From Cryobacterium sp. (lineage in GTDB: Bacteria > Actinomycetota > Actinomycetes > Actinomycetales > Microbacteriaceae), in assembly GCA_019639015.1 (NCBI GenBank), contig JAHBSS010000005.1:1-59187 (forward strand): a stretch of 59,187 nucleotides of DNA. The letters are read 5' to 3'. The notes below the pieces were generated by a model, which worked only from the letters and a program-made list of their open reading frames with translations, was not told the origin of the DNA and did no database searches. Each line of letters starts with the position of its first letter. The stretch's first letter is position 1. The position numbers and the translations under genes were made by a program. This document shows positions 1 through 8,269 of the stretch, piece after piece.

Positions 1-1275
1 CTGCTGAAACTCTTTCGAGACCGCATCCTCGCTGACTGCAAGCACAAGTACTCGATAGTCGGTTAGCAAATCGCGTTCGACCGCTTCACCGAAACCGAGC
101 CGGTGAAACTCTGGACCAAAGACGTTTGGATCATCCATGCTAGCGATCTCGATAGCAGCGTCTTTGGCTTTGGATTTCACAGCTTCACCGAAAATTTTCG
201 GAGTTGCGGTCATATAAAGGCGCTTCTGTGCGTGCAACTTCGAGTTGTCGTGCACTCGAACGAAGTGGGACTCGTCGACGCCGTTAATACTCCCTAGAAC
301 GCCGGTTGTGCGGTGGGCTTCGTCGCAAATGACGAGATCGAAACTCGGCAAACCGTTCTCTTGGGCACCCACCAATACGTCAATCGACTGGTAGGTGCTG
401 AAAAACACGGTCAGCCCTTGGGGATTGCTGGCCTTTTTGACTTCGTGGATCAGGTCTTTTGCGTTGGTTGTAGCTGGGAATGCTAGGTCGGTGAGGGTGT
501 AGTCCTCAGAGTTGCGGCCAACCTTCGAGTCGGAACAAACCGCGAAGGCGCGCATCGGGCGATCGGCTTGATTTGCCCATTCGCGGAGTGACTGGGCGAG
601 CAGTGCAATCGATGGAACCAAGAACAGCACGTTCCCGCCAGGCTGAACTTGACGCTCAGCAATTCTGAGGCTCGTGAACGTTTTTCCCGTGCCGCAAGCC
701 ATGATCAGTTTGCCGCGATCATGCTCGTCGAAGCCGTTCAAGACCGCTTCGAGGGCTTCAATTTGGTGCGTTCTAAGTTTCTTCGGCTCCGCCGGTTCGA
801 GGGTGCTGGGGTCGGTGAACTTGTATTCTGACCATTCGATGCCGGATTGTTCAAGTTCGTTTATGCCGATTCGGGTGGTCTTGATTTGCTGGTCGCGCAG
901 GGCATCCGTCGCATGTTTAGACCAGTTATCCGTTGTCGTGACGATGATTCTCGAGGTGAAAGGATGCTTGCCGCTAGCGGTGAAGAACGAATCAATGTTC
1001 TCTTTAGTTAGGTAGTGGTGAGGGGCGTAGAACTTGCATTGGATCGCGCAGAACCCGTCACCGTAGCGTTCCTTGGCCACGAGATCGATGCCGGTGTCTG
1101 CTTTGCCGTCACGACCCGGCCAATCATTCCAAAGCCAAACCTCTTCATACTTTCCCGAATATGCGGGGTCGGTCACCAAAAATTCTCGGATGAGCTTCTC
1201 GAAGTAGTAACCCTTGGTGCGCGTATCTGGCGCAGTCTTGGAGTACTCATCGAGTAGGTCGTGGATTGTGGTCAA
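1..1275 (-). CDS. Type ISP restriction-modification enzyme, N-terminal part (partial)
   Basis: This reading frame has no stop before the left edge, so only the first 425 codons are visible. The N-terminus resembles an Mrr/PD-(D/E)XK nuclease (E26, GID64, QCK81). A superfamily 2 helicase follows, with Walker A GTGKT near residue 193 and a DEAH box about 110 residues later, then the conserved YMTATP motif. Together with the start TTIHDLLDEY this matches single-polypeptide type ISP enzymes (LlaGI/LlaBIII, COG4889), which join nuclease, translocase, N6-adenine methyltransferase and target recognition in one chain of about 1,500 residues. The methyltransferase would lie outside the window, so that part is inference. 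The TTG start at 1275 is chosen because AAAGGGG (1281-1287) is well spaced before it. A stand-alone restriction helicase is the alternative. Confidence 0.85.
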   Translation of the reverse strand, partial: MTTIHDLLDEYSKTAPDTRTKGYYFEKLIREFLVTDPAYSGKYEEVWLWNDWPGRDGKADTGIDLVAKERYGDGFCAIQCKFYAPHHYLTKENIDSFFTASGKHPFTSRIIVTTTDNWSKHATDALRDQQIKTTRIGINELEQSGIEWSEYKFTDPSTLEPAEPKKLRTHQIEALEAVLNGFDEHDRGKLIMACGTGKTFTSLRIAERQVQPGGNVLFLVPSIALLAQSLREWANQADRPMRAFAVCSDSKVGRNSEDYTLTDLAFPATTNAKDLIHEVKKASNPQGLTVFFSTYQSIDVLVGAQENGLPSFDLVICDEAHRTTGVLGSINGVDESHFVRVHDNSKLHAQKRLYMTATPKIFGEAVKSKAKDAAIEIASMDDPNVFGPEFHRLGFGEAVERDLLTDYRVLVLAVSEDAVSKEFQQ

Positions 1276-1432
1276 CGTATCCCCTTTGAATCGCTTGAAG
1301 CCATTAGAGGGATGCCAAGGCCCCTCCACTGGGGATAATATCGTCTGCCTTCCACATTCCTTGCCGTTTGCAAGTTGCGGGCGCCGTGTTCAAGGATTCA
1401 AGAGCTGCGTTCTTCGTGCTAGCGAAGGCTGG

Positions 1433-2206
1433 CTACTCGGTTAGCAACCCGTAGTCCTTGTTGTAACGGTCGAGGACTTTCTTGATCGGGCCATCCATCG
1501 CCAACTCTCCCTTGTCCAGGTATAGCCCACGTTTGCAGAAACGCTTCAAATCGCGTTCGTTGTGGGAGACAAAAAACAGGGTTCGACCGCCAGCGAGAAG
1601 TTCCTCGATTCGGCGATAACACTTTTCGCGGAACGCTTTATCTCCAACGGCCAGGACCTCATCGACCAACAAGATCGGTTCTTCGAGCCTGGAAATCACC
1701 GAAAATGCGAGTCGAACTTTCATGCCGCTCGACAGGTGTTTATAAGGAGTGTCTATGAAGTCGGCGATTTCGGCAAAGTCGATGATTTCATCGAAGCGTC
1801 GTTGGATCTCATCCGGTTTCATGCCGTGCAGTCCCGCCATGAGATTCACGTTGTCGCGAACAGTCAAATCGTCAACGAAGCCGCCCGTGATCTCGATGAG
1901 TGGAGCAACCCCACCGAGCACTTCAACCGATCCCTCATCCGGCACGAGAACCCCGGTGACTAGTTTCAGGAGAGTCGATTTTCCTTGGCCGTTGCGCCCG
2001 ACAACGCCGATCGCTTCGCCGCGCTTGACGTCGAAAGTCACGTGCCTCAAAGCCCAAAATTCGCTTGGGCGAGTGCGGCGGTTACGGCCGGCGAAAAGGT
2101 CCTTGAAGCTCCGCCGACCACGCCGGTTGCGACGAAAGCGGATGCCAAGGTCGGATGCTTGAATGACGCATCCATCATCCTTCGCGACCTTCAACGCTGC
2201 CTCCAT
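1433..2206 (-). CDS. ABC transporter ATP-binding protein for surface polysaccharide or teichoic acid export (Wzt/TagH type)
   Basis: This is the cytoplasmic ATPase of a polysaccharide exporter. Taking the ATG at 2206 gives 257 residues with Walker A GRNGQGKST (70-78), a signature of the form SSGMK (about 159-163), Walker B ILLVDE (178-183) and an H-loop SHN (215-217). The serine in place of glycine in the signature and the following VRLAFS are typical of the Wzt/TagH/RgpD subgroup. The start overlaps the permease stop by one base (TGATG) with GAAGGAAG upstream; a longer frame to 2284 lies inside the permease and is unlikely. No C-terminal carbohydrate-binding domain is present, which suggests export is not terminus-specific. 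It pairs with the permease at 2206-3006. Confidence 0.9.
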   Translation of the reverse strand: MEAALKVAKDDGCVIQASDLGIRFRRNRRGRRSFKDLFAGRNRRTRPSEFWALRHVTFDVKRGEAIGVVGRNGQGKSTLLKLVTGVLVPDEGSVEVLGGVAPLIEITGGFVDDLTVRDNVNLMAGLHGMKPDEIQRRFDEIIDFAEIADFIDTPYKHLSSGMKVRLAFSVISRLEEPILLVDEVLAVGDKAFREKCYRRIEELLAGGRTLFFVSHNERDLKRFCKRGLYLDKGELAMDGPIKKVLDRYNKDYGLLTE

Positions 2207-3006
2207 CACACTTCCTTCAAGACTGCGCGCTCGGTGCGACGGAACACCCAAAACCCGAGCCCCAAAATTGCAAGACTCAAGCACGCGCTAACAACCACGG
2301 CAAACCAGTCGAGTTGCTCGGCAAAGAACCCGGCACGATACAGCGAAAAGATGCCAGAGAGCGGATTAAACGCTCCAACCCTCTCAAGCCCGAGGTCACG
2401 TAAATCAGGCAATCCGTAAATTATCGGACTCGCGTAGAACGCGAAACGTAAGACAAGTTTCACTGCACGCTCGAGATCTCTAAAGAAAACGACGAGAGGC
2501 GCAACAATGAGTCCGATCCCCATAATCAAAATTGCCTGAATTAGAACCCCCAAAGGGAAGAGGATTAGCAACCAGTTGACTTTGGCTCCCGCGAAGATTG
2601 CAAACAGCGCCAGTACCGGGATACTTGCGAGAAACTCGATCCCTTTCGAAAGTACAAGTCGGTTGACCCAAATAGTGCGAGGGATTCGGGTGGAGCGAAT
2701 CAGTCTCGCTTCGCGAATGAACGCGCGAGTGCAATCGCTAATGCATCCGTTGAACCACATCCATGGAAGCAGCGCCGTTAGCAAGAACACGATGTATGGT
2801 TGCTCGCCAACAGTGCGATCAAACACTTTGGTAAACACGAACCAATAGATCGCGGCCATGACTAGTGGGTCAAGGATTGACCAAAAGTATCCAAGAACGG
2901 ATGTCGAATAACGCACCCTGAGATCTCGAACGGTCAACAACCAAAGCGACCTTCGGTAGCGCCGCATCGGAGTCCAGGCCAAAGTGTTGGTCGGGATCGC
3001 TGACAC
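2206..3006 (-). CDS. ABC-2 permease for surface polysaccharide or teichoic acid export (Wzm/TagG type)
   Basis: This 266-residue membrane protein shows about six hydrophobic segments and the Wzm/TagG-like start, in which an RRYRRSLWLL motif is followed by RDLRVRYSTSVLGYFWSILDPL. It would form the membrane channel for a lipid-linked glycan driven by the ATPase at 1433-2206, to which it is translationally coupled. The nucleotidyltransferase upstream on the same strand suggests that the exported polymer carries an activated alcohol or sugar substituent, but the substrate cannot be read from the sequence. No other polymer synthesis genes are nearby, so the locus is only part of the pathway. Confidence 0.88.
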   Translation of the reverse strand: MSAIPTNTLAWTPMRRYRRSLWLLTVRDLRVRYSTSVLGYFWSILDPLVMAAIYWFVFTKVFDRTVGEQPYIVFLLTALLPWMWFNGCISDCTRAFIREARLIRSTRIPRTIWVNRLVLSKGIEFLASIPVLALFAIFAGAKVNWLLILFPLGVLIQAILIMGIGLIVAPLVVFFRDLERAVKLVLRFAFYASPIIYGLPDLRDLGLERVGAFNPLSGIFSLYRAGFFAEQLDWFAVVVSACLSLAILGLGFWVFRRTERAVLKEV

Positions 3007-3065
3007 GTCCCTATGTTATTGGGTCAAGCGTGAGTTTTGGCCAAACGAGCGATTGAGCGCTCGAC

Positions 3066-3758
3066 TCAAACGAACAGATTCGCCCGTTCGAGATCCTCAG
3101 CGAAGTCAATCTCGACTGCATACAAGTCAGAAATGTCTAGCGGTTCAAGCTTCAGTCCGTCTTCTGCAACCGTGAGTTCTAGGCCACGTTCGAAGTAGTC
3201 CTGATCGTTGACCCGTGCCAATTGACGGATCAAGGCAGCTTTCGCATCCGATGAGATGTAGTTGATTCCAACTGCCTCACCGAGACCGTTCTTGACTGAC
3301 TTGGAGAGTTCACGAATGTAGCCGTTTGCATCGGTTGTGTATTTGACTTCTTCGTCAGAAACCTTCGCGGTGTTGACAGAGACGAACGACTGGTCTTTCG
3401 CAATGAGCGCTGTTGCGCGCTCGAGTGCTTCCGGATCAAACACAACATCGCCATTCATCCAAAGCACGCCACCGTGGCTCGACGCGCGCAACGCACGAAG
3501 CAGACTCTTTGAAGTGTTGGTCTGGTCGTATTGCTCGTTGTAGACGAACGAAGCATCTGGGAAAGCGTCGATGATGTGCTCAAGCTTGTAGCCGACAACA
3601 ATTGTCACCTTGACGTTATTGCCAAAGGCGTGACGGATGTTGTCGAACTGTTGTTGCATGATCGTTCGACCGTCACTCAACTCTGTGAGAGGTTTCGGCA
3701 ATGAACGACCGAGTCGGCTTCCCATGCCGGCGGCCAGGATCACAACCTGCGTACTCAA
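3066..3758 (-). CDS. NTP-transferase (LicC-like sugar or choline phosphate nucleotidyltransferase)
   Basis: The 230-residue protein is a single-domain GT-A-like nucleotidyltransferase. The nucleotide-binding loop LAAGMGSRLG and the following PKPL lie at residues 8-24, and the metal-binding NGD near residue 104 is intact. Such enzymes couple a phosphorylated alcohol or sugar to CTP or UTP. The short length and the ETHF-free, KSLLRAL-containing middle resemble LicC (choline-phosphate cytidylyltransferase) and related enzymes more than GalU or RfbA. The gene is 59 bp upstream of the glycan exporter on the same strand, so it probably supplies an activated building block for that polymer. The exact substrate is unknown. 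Confidence 0.78.
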   Translation of the reverse strand: MSTQVVILAAGMGSRLGRSLPKPLTELSDGRTIMQQQFDNIRHAFGNNVKVTIVVGYKLEHIIDAFPDASFVYNEQYDQTNTSKSLLRALRASSHGGVLWMNGDVVFDPEALERATALIAKDQSFVSVNTAKVSDEEVKYTTDANGYIRELSKSVKNGLGEAVGINYISSDAKAALIRQLARVNDQDYFERGLELTVAEDGLKLEPLDISDLYAVEIDFAEDLERANLFV

Positions 3759-3793
3759 TTTGACTCCCTTGGTGTCATTTGTCGCCTTTCAAT

Positions 3794-3805
3794 TCTCAAT
3801 TGAGA
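3794..3805. promoter_or_regulatory. 12-bp perfect palindrome upstream of the nucleotidyltransferase gene
   Basis: The divergent intergenic region 3759-3978 contains TCTCAATTGAGA, 35 bp upstream of the start at 3758. It could be an operator for the surface-glycan operon. Nothing else in this 220-bp gap is clear: it is AT-rich and must hold promoters for both directions. Confidence 0.25.
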
Positions 3806-3978
3806 TTTTTAGGCGCGAACTAAGACACCCCGTTGTGTTCAAGCAATTTTATCTGGACGTGTCGAACCTAAGCCAGCCTCACAGCGGACTTTGAGGCACT
3901 CTTATCCAATTCGTAATCTCTCGGAATTCACTTCGGAATGGCATTTTCCACTGCTAATCACTTGATACCGTTGAGCAC

Positions 3979-5109
3979 GTGCAGAACGCCGAGTCTATCC
4001 TCGCCAAATTTGACGAGCTCATTGCGAAGCTCGAAGCCGAGAGTGCGGTAGACGAGGCTGCTCAAGCTCCTGAATTAGAAGCCTCCGAGACTGCGGCGGA
4101 AGAGCCAGTTGACGTATCAGTCGAAGACGTGGTCGATGAGTTGGCTAAGAAGCCTGCTGCGAAAGCGGCAGAGAAGCGAACAGAGAATCTAGCCGAGAAG
4201 CGAGCGAAAACACCAGTATCAAATACGGTCGCAAAACCGGTAGTCAAGCCGGCGGTGAAACCTACGGTAAAACCCGCGGTGAAACCCGCAGCTAAACGAG
4301 CCACTAGTTCAACAGCCAAGTCCAAAAAGGTTCGAAAGAAGACAAGTGACAATATCGTCTTGCGGGTTGAAGGTCTTGAGAAGCATTTCGGCAGCACGAT
4401 AGCTGTCGAAGACGTGAACTTTGAGGTTGCGTCCGGCACTGTGCTTGGCATTGTTGGGCCCAACGGCGCTGGAAAAACTACGACACTCTCGATGATCACC
4501 GGCTTACTTAGACCAGATGCGGGAACCGTGTTGATTTCGGACTTGGATGTTTGGGCTGACCCTGCAGCAGCGAAACGGATTATCGGGGTGTTGCCCGACC
4601 GATTGAGACTGTTTGACCGGCTCACTGGAAGCCAACTTCTGTACTACTGCGGCATCCTTCGAGAATTGCCAGCAGACACCGTGAAAGAGCGAATCGGACA
4701 ACTTGCGAGAGCATTCAATTTTGAGGATGCTCTGCCGCGCTTGGTCGCAGATTATTCGGCAGGAATGACGAAAAAGATTGCGCTCGCCGCTGCGCTCATT
4801 CATTCACCCCGCGTTCTTGTGTTGGATGAACCGTTCGAATCAGTTGATCCAGTTTCTGCGAATGCGATTATCGAAGTCCTTGAAAACTACGTCGAAGCGG
4901 GCGGAACCGTCGTGCTTTCTAGCCACAGCATGGGCCTAATCGAGAGGATGTGTGACTCGGTAGCCGTGATCGTGGAAGGCAAAGTCCTGGTTTCTGGCAC
5001 TGTTGACGAAGTCCGCGGAGCGGGAAGCCTGGAAGACAAATTCCTTGAATTAGTTGGGACAAAGAGCGCAGTTGAGGAGTTGGAGTGGTTGCACGATTTC
5101 TCCAACTGA
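3979..5109 (+). CDS. ABC transporter ATP-binding protein with long Lys/Pro/Ala-rich N-terminal extension
   Basis: Residues 125-376 form a normal ABC ATPase: Walker A GPNGAGKT (160-167), signature YSAGMTKK (259-266), Walker B VLVLDEP (279-285) and H-loop SSH (314-316). The C-terminus EWLHDFSN and the overlap with the permease gene are typical of this actinobacterial two-gene exporter. The first 124 residues are unusual: an acidic coiled-coil-like part (1-56), then a basic, histone H1-like stretch with KP(V/A/T)V repeats every four residues (about 85-104). The GTG at 3979 is the only good upstream start. If translation began at TTG near 4360 the extension would vanish, but base composition and lack of stops argue that it is coding. 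Substrate unknown. Confidence 0.82.
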   Translation: MQNAESILAKFDELIAKLEAESAVDEAAQAPELEASETAAEEPVDVSVEDVVDELAKKPAAKAAEKRTENLAEKRAKTPVSNTVAKPVVKPAVKPTVKPAVKPAAKRATSSTAKSKKVRKKTSDNIVLRVEGLEKHFGSTIAVEDVNFEVASGTVLGIVGPNGAGKTTTLSMITGLLRPDAGTVLISDLDVWADPAAAKRIIGVLPDRLRLFDRLTGSQLLYYCGILRELPADTVKERIGQLARAFNFEDALPRLVADYSAGMTKKIALAAALIHSPRVLVLDEPFESVDPVSANAIIEVLENYVEAGGTVVLSSHSMGLIERMCDSVAVIVEGKVLVSGTVDEVRGAGSLEDKFLELVGTKSAVEELEWLHDFSN

Positions 5110-6659
5110 AACTGCAGTTAATTAAGAATCAGTTCCGACGAAACCCCTGGGAAATCGTTGGAGTTGTTGTCGGATTCAGTTACGGAATTGGTGCGGCGCT
5201 CGCCGCTGCAATTGGGTTCGGCGCGCTGCGACTTGTGAGACCGGAACTGGCAACCACGATCGCAACGGTTGCGGGCTCCTTGATCGTGCTCGGATTTCTC
5301 GTAGTTCCGCTGGTGTTTGGCGCGGATGGCACCCTCAATCCGCGCGCCTTCGCTTTGCTAGGAGTCCCAAACCGCGAACTTGCTCTTGGACTTGCAATTG
5401 CGACTTTGATTGGCGTTCCGGCGCTAGCAATTACTATCGTTTCCTTCTCTCAAGTTATTACTTGGAGTAGAGGCGTTTGGCCAGTGTTGGTCTCTCTCGT
5501 GAGTTTCGTAATCATAGTTGCAACTTGTTTGCTTGGGGCCAGGGTAACAACGAGCATCGCAACTCTCTTGCTTGCAACCCGTCGCGCTCGCGAAGTCACT
5601 GGACTTGTTGGGTTGCTTGTGCTGGCGGCTATTGCCCCGATTATTGCCCTAGCAGTAACAGTGGATTGGGCCGAGGACGGTCTGCAAGTTCTCAACTCGA
5701 TGGCGGGTGTACTCGAATTCACTCCGCTAGGTGCGGCCTGGGCCGCACCCGGTCACGCCGCGCTCGGCAACGGAGGCTTAGCCGTAATCATGCTGCTAAT
5801 AGCGGTCGTGTTTCTTGGGCTAATTGCGCTCACCTGGTGGTTCGTGATCAAGCGGATGCTCGTTACACCTGAGCGCCAATCGACCGAACGCGCGCACAAC
5901 GGCCTTGGTTGGTTCGGCGCCGTCCCAGGGAACCGAGCTGGAGTCATCGCGGCTCGGAGCCTCAGCTATTGGGCACGGGATGTGCGGTACCGTTCTTCGC
6001 TCGTGATCGTTCCAATCATCCCGGCCTTAATGATGGCGACCCTGTATCCAGCAGGAGTTCCGCTCAAATGGCTGGCACTAATTCCCGTTCCGATCATGTG
6101 CTTTTTTCTCGCGTGGAGCACTGTTCACAACGATGTTGCGTTCGATAACACCGCGATTTGGCTACATGTTTCAGCAAATACCGTTGGTTGGGCGGACCGC
6201 ATCGGTCGAATCGTTCCGCCGCTACTGCTTGGCGTAATTGTGATCGGAGTCGGCACTCCAATAACCGCGTGGGCGTTTGGGTCAACAACCATAATCCCCG
6301 GATTATTGGGCGTAAGTTTCTGTGTGTTGCTTGTCGGGTTGGGGCTATCAAGCATCATCTCTGCTGCGTTTCCATACCCGGCTGTGCATCCAGGTGCTAG
6401 TCCTTTCTCTCAGCCGCAATCGCACGCGGGGGTCTCGATGTGGGTGCAAGGCCTTTCGTTCTTTACCGTGCTCGCGATCACGGTTCCGGCAGTTTGGCTT
6501 GCCGCGCTAGCTATTCGAGACGGTGGCGGCTGGAGTGTTGCTGCCCTGATCGTTGGCTTATTGGTTGGGATCTCGGTACTTTCTGCCGGCGTGTTTTTCG
6601 GAGGAAAGATATTCGAAAGGCGAGGGCCGGAGCTCTTGGCGTTCGCCGGAAAGTTCTGA
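5085..6659 (+). CDS. Membrane permease of an ABC-2 type exporter
   Basis: This 524-residue protein has about 12 hydrophobic segments and no soluble domain. The start GTG at 5085 lies 25 bp inside the ATPase gene; the N-terminal ARFLQLKLQLIKNQFRR is followed by NPWEIVGV, a pattern that recurs in this actinobacterial exporter family, which supports the overlap. The ATPase at 3979-5109 is its obvious partner. No substrate is evident. Because the pair is linked to a DUF3039 gene in the same direction, the three may form one transcription unit, although the 22-bp gap before DUF3039 also leaves room for a separate ribosome-binding site. Confidence 0.8.
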   Translation: MVARFLQLKLQLIKNQFRRNPWEIVGVVVGFSYGIGAALAAAIGFGALRLVRPELATTIATVAGSLIVLGFLVVPLVFGADGTLNPRAFALLGVPNRELALGLAIATLIGVPALAITIVSFSQVITWSRGVWPVLVSLVSFVIIVATCLLGARVTTSIATLLLATRRAREVTGLVGLLVLAAIAPIIALAVTVDWAEDGLQVLNSMAGVLEFTPLGAAWAAPGHAALGNGGLAVIMLLIAVVFLGLIALTWWFVIKRMLVTPERQSTERAHNGLGWFGAVPGNRAGVIAARSLSYWARDVRYRSSLVIVPIIPALMMATLYPAGVPLKWLALIPVPIMCFFLAWSTVHNDVAFDNTAIWLHVSANTVGWADRIGRIVPPLLLGVIVIGVGTPITAWAFGSTTIIPGLLGVSFCVLLVGLGLSSIISAAFPYPAVHPGASPFSQPQSHAGVSMWVQGLSFFTVLAITVPAVWLAALAIRDGGGWSVAALIVGLLVGISVLSAGVFFGGKIFERRGPELLAFAGKF

Positions 6660-6681
6660 GCGAGGGCGTTACCCTTAAGCC

Positions 6682-6954
6682 ATGGTTCCTGTTTCTGACA
6701 ATCCGGATGAATTGGGTGGCGGTACCGCAACACTCGAGCGCGAACTCGAAGAGCTTCTCAATCAGGAGGAGTTGGAGGACGGCGACCACGAACGTTTCTC
6801 GCACTACGTCCCAAAGGACAAGATTGTTGAGTCGGCTGTGACCGGTAAACCAGTGCGTGCCCTTTGCGGCAAATTGTGGACGCCAGGTCGGGACCCGCAA
6901 AAGTTTCCCGTTTGCCCAACGTGCAAAGAAATTTACGAAAAGCTAAAACCCTAA
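6682..6954 (+). CDS. DUF3039 family small zinc-ribbon-like protein
   Basis: This 90-residue protein matches the actinobacterial DUF3039 family: an acidic N-terminus with LERELEELL, then FSHYVPKDKIVESAVTGKPV and LCGKLWTPGRDP, and a final CPTCKEIYEKL. The CxxC plus the earlier LCGK cysteine could bind zinc. The family is widespread in Actinobacteria and its function is not known to me. It follows the ABC-2 exporter on the same strand. The ATG at 6682 is the only plausible start. Confidence 0.85.
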   Translation: MVPVSDNPDELGGGTATLERELEELLNQEELEDGDHERFSHYVPKDKIVESAVTGKPVRALCGKLWTPGRDPQKFPVCPTCKEIYEKLKP

Positions 6955-6984
6955 CCCCCACCTTCACCCCTCGCCGTACTCCAG

Positions 6985-7034
6985 ATCCGGCAATTCCGTA
7001 GTGCTGGCGTCGCCGCACTACGGAATTGCCGGAT
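6985..7034. repeat. Perfect 20-bp inverted repeat, copy 1 of a palindromic element
   Basis: Arms 6985-7004 and 7015-7034 are exact reverse complements around a 10-base loop. There is no T-run on either strand after the stem, so it is not a classic Rho-independent terminator. The arm core CCGGCAATTCCGTAGT recurs, with one substitution, at 8157-8202 on the other side of the nuclease-fold gene. Confidence 0.85.
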
Positions 7035-7179
7035 TCGGAGGAGGCAAGTTTCAGAGTGCTACGTTGGGGGCGCGTTCGAGGCTCCTCCAAAGGCGGTTTG
7101 AGGTTGCGTTCGCGAGCGGTTAGTCGTGTTTTTGGGGACAACTTGTGCAAGACCGATCGAGTTTCGGCATCCTGTGCGG

Positions 7180-8184
7180 ATGACGGCGAGGCGAGAGCTC
7201 CCCGAAACATTTTTCGGAACCCCTTTTAGCAGAAAGAATGCGCTAGTAGCAGGACTTTCCGATGAACGGCTGGCGGCATCCGACCTGTATCGCCCATTTC
7301 ACGGGGTACGACTTCCTAGTGGGCATGAACGTGAGATTGTTTGGCGTTGCCGTGCTTATCGAGAATGGATTCACCCCGCGAACCACTTCAGTCACCAAAC
7401 CGCCGCCGAACTATTTGGGTTGCCTCTTCCGAACTATCTAAGGAAGTGGAAGCTACATGTCAGTTCCCCTTGGCCGAAACATCCGCCAGAAGGCAAACTA
7501 ATCGTCGGGCATAGCGTTCGTGGCATTATGTCGCGGGGAATGGAATGGGTGTTTAAGACCGAACTGGATGATGAACTATTTTCGTTGCCGATTCTGAACC
7601 CCGCGGTAGTTTGGCGGCAGCTCGCGTTCGATCTGGATCTTTACGATCTTGTCGCGTTGGGGGACGCGATCGTAACTCAAATTGCGCGAGAACAAACATT
7701 TGCAAGTGAGGCGCTCTCCTCCATTGAGGAACTGAGAGACGTTGTGAAGGCCACATCAGGGCTTCCGGGGGCGCTTAACGCGGCCAAGGCGATCGGTTTG
7801 ATTCGAATTGGACCTCTTTCGCGACCCGAATCTATCCTGCGGCAAATGATTGTTGCCGTTGGAATGCCGGAGCCGCAACTCAACGTCGAAGTCAACGGCC
7901 GAGAGGGCAACTACCTCGGTCGTCCGGACCTGAGTTGGCCGGAATTCAGAGTGCTTGTCGAATACCAGGGCGATGGACATCGGATCTCGAAGGCGAAGTT
8001 TCGTAGCGACATCAGTCGTCGCGAAGAATTTCAGGAAGGCGGATGGCGTGTAATCCAAGCCAGCGCTCCGGACATTTTTCGAGACCCCAACATCCTCTCT
8101 GGAAGGCTCTGGCGGGCCCTGAAGGAAGCAGGCTGGCATCCCGAGGGTCGTCAGATCCGGCAAATCCGTAGTGCAAGGGTCTAG
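7180..8184 (+). CDS. DUF559/Vsr-like endonuclease-fold protein with winged-helix-like N-terminus
   Basis: The 334-residue protein (ATG at 7180; a GTG at 7126 would add 18 residues) resembles a family common in Microbacteriaceae. The N-terminal part RRELP...FSRKNALVAGL...LYRPFHGVRLP is like the AbiEi-type winged helix that precedes many DUF559 domains. The C-terminal third has a PD-(D/E)XK-like core: E217, D250 in GRPDL, and E261-Y-Q263 followed by GDGH, as in Vsr and DUF559 proteins. The cellular role of this family is not established; a toxin-antitoxin or defence role is a guess. The stop codon lies inside the loop of the second palindrome, so the last ten or so residues (RQIRQIRSARV) are encoded by the repeat. 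No clear ribosome-binding site was seen. Confidence 0.75.
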   Translation: MTARRELPETFFGTPFSRKNALVAGLSDERLAASDLYRPFHGVRLPSGHEREIVWRCRAYREWIHPANHFSHQTAAELFGLPLPNYLRKWKLHVSSPWPKHPPEGKLIVGHSVRGIMSRGMEWVFKTELDDELFSLPILNPAVVWRQLAFDLDLYDLVALGDAIVTQIAREQTFASEALSSIEELRDVVKATSGLPGALNAAKAIGLIRIGPLSRPESILRQMIVAVGMPEPQLNVEVNGREGNYLGRPDLSWPEFRVLVEYQGDGHRISKAKFRSDISRREEFQEGGWRVIQASAPDIFRDPNILSGRLWRALKEAGWHPEGRQIRQIRSARV

Positions 8185-8202
8185 CGACTACGGATTTGCC
8201 GG
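8157..8202. repeat. 16-bp inverted repeat, copy 2 of a palindromic element
   Basis: Arms 8157-8172 and 8187-8202 pair perfectly. Compared with copy 1 at 6985-7034 the arm differs by one base on each side (AATTCC to AAATCC, GGAATT to GGATTT), so pairing is kept by a compensatory change. The loop contains the stop codon of the upstream gene (8182-8184). No T-run follows. Confidence 0.8.
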
Positions 8203-8268
8203 TTTTGGGGCGGTTTTGGGGCGGGGTGCGTGGGCGGGGTGGGAGGAAGGGCGGGGTGCGGGGCGGGA
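8203..8268 (+). other. G-rich tract with G-quadruplex potential
   Basis: Between the second palindrome and the end of pncB the plus strand carries at least nine runs of three or four G with short loops. It abuts the 3' end of pncB (minus strand), so the pncB transcript would carry the C-rich complement. Confidence 0.6.
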
Positions 8269-8269
8269 G

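Noticed and set aside
6985..7034. Transcription terminator after DUF3039
   Set aside because: Perfect stem but no U-run on either strand, and a related copy exists at 8157-8202.
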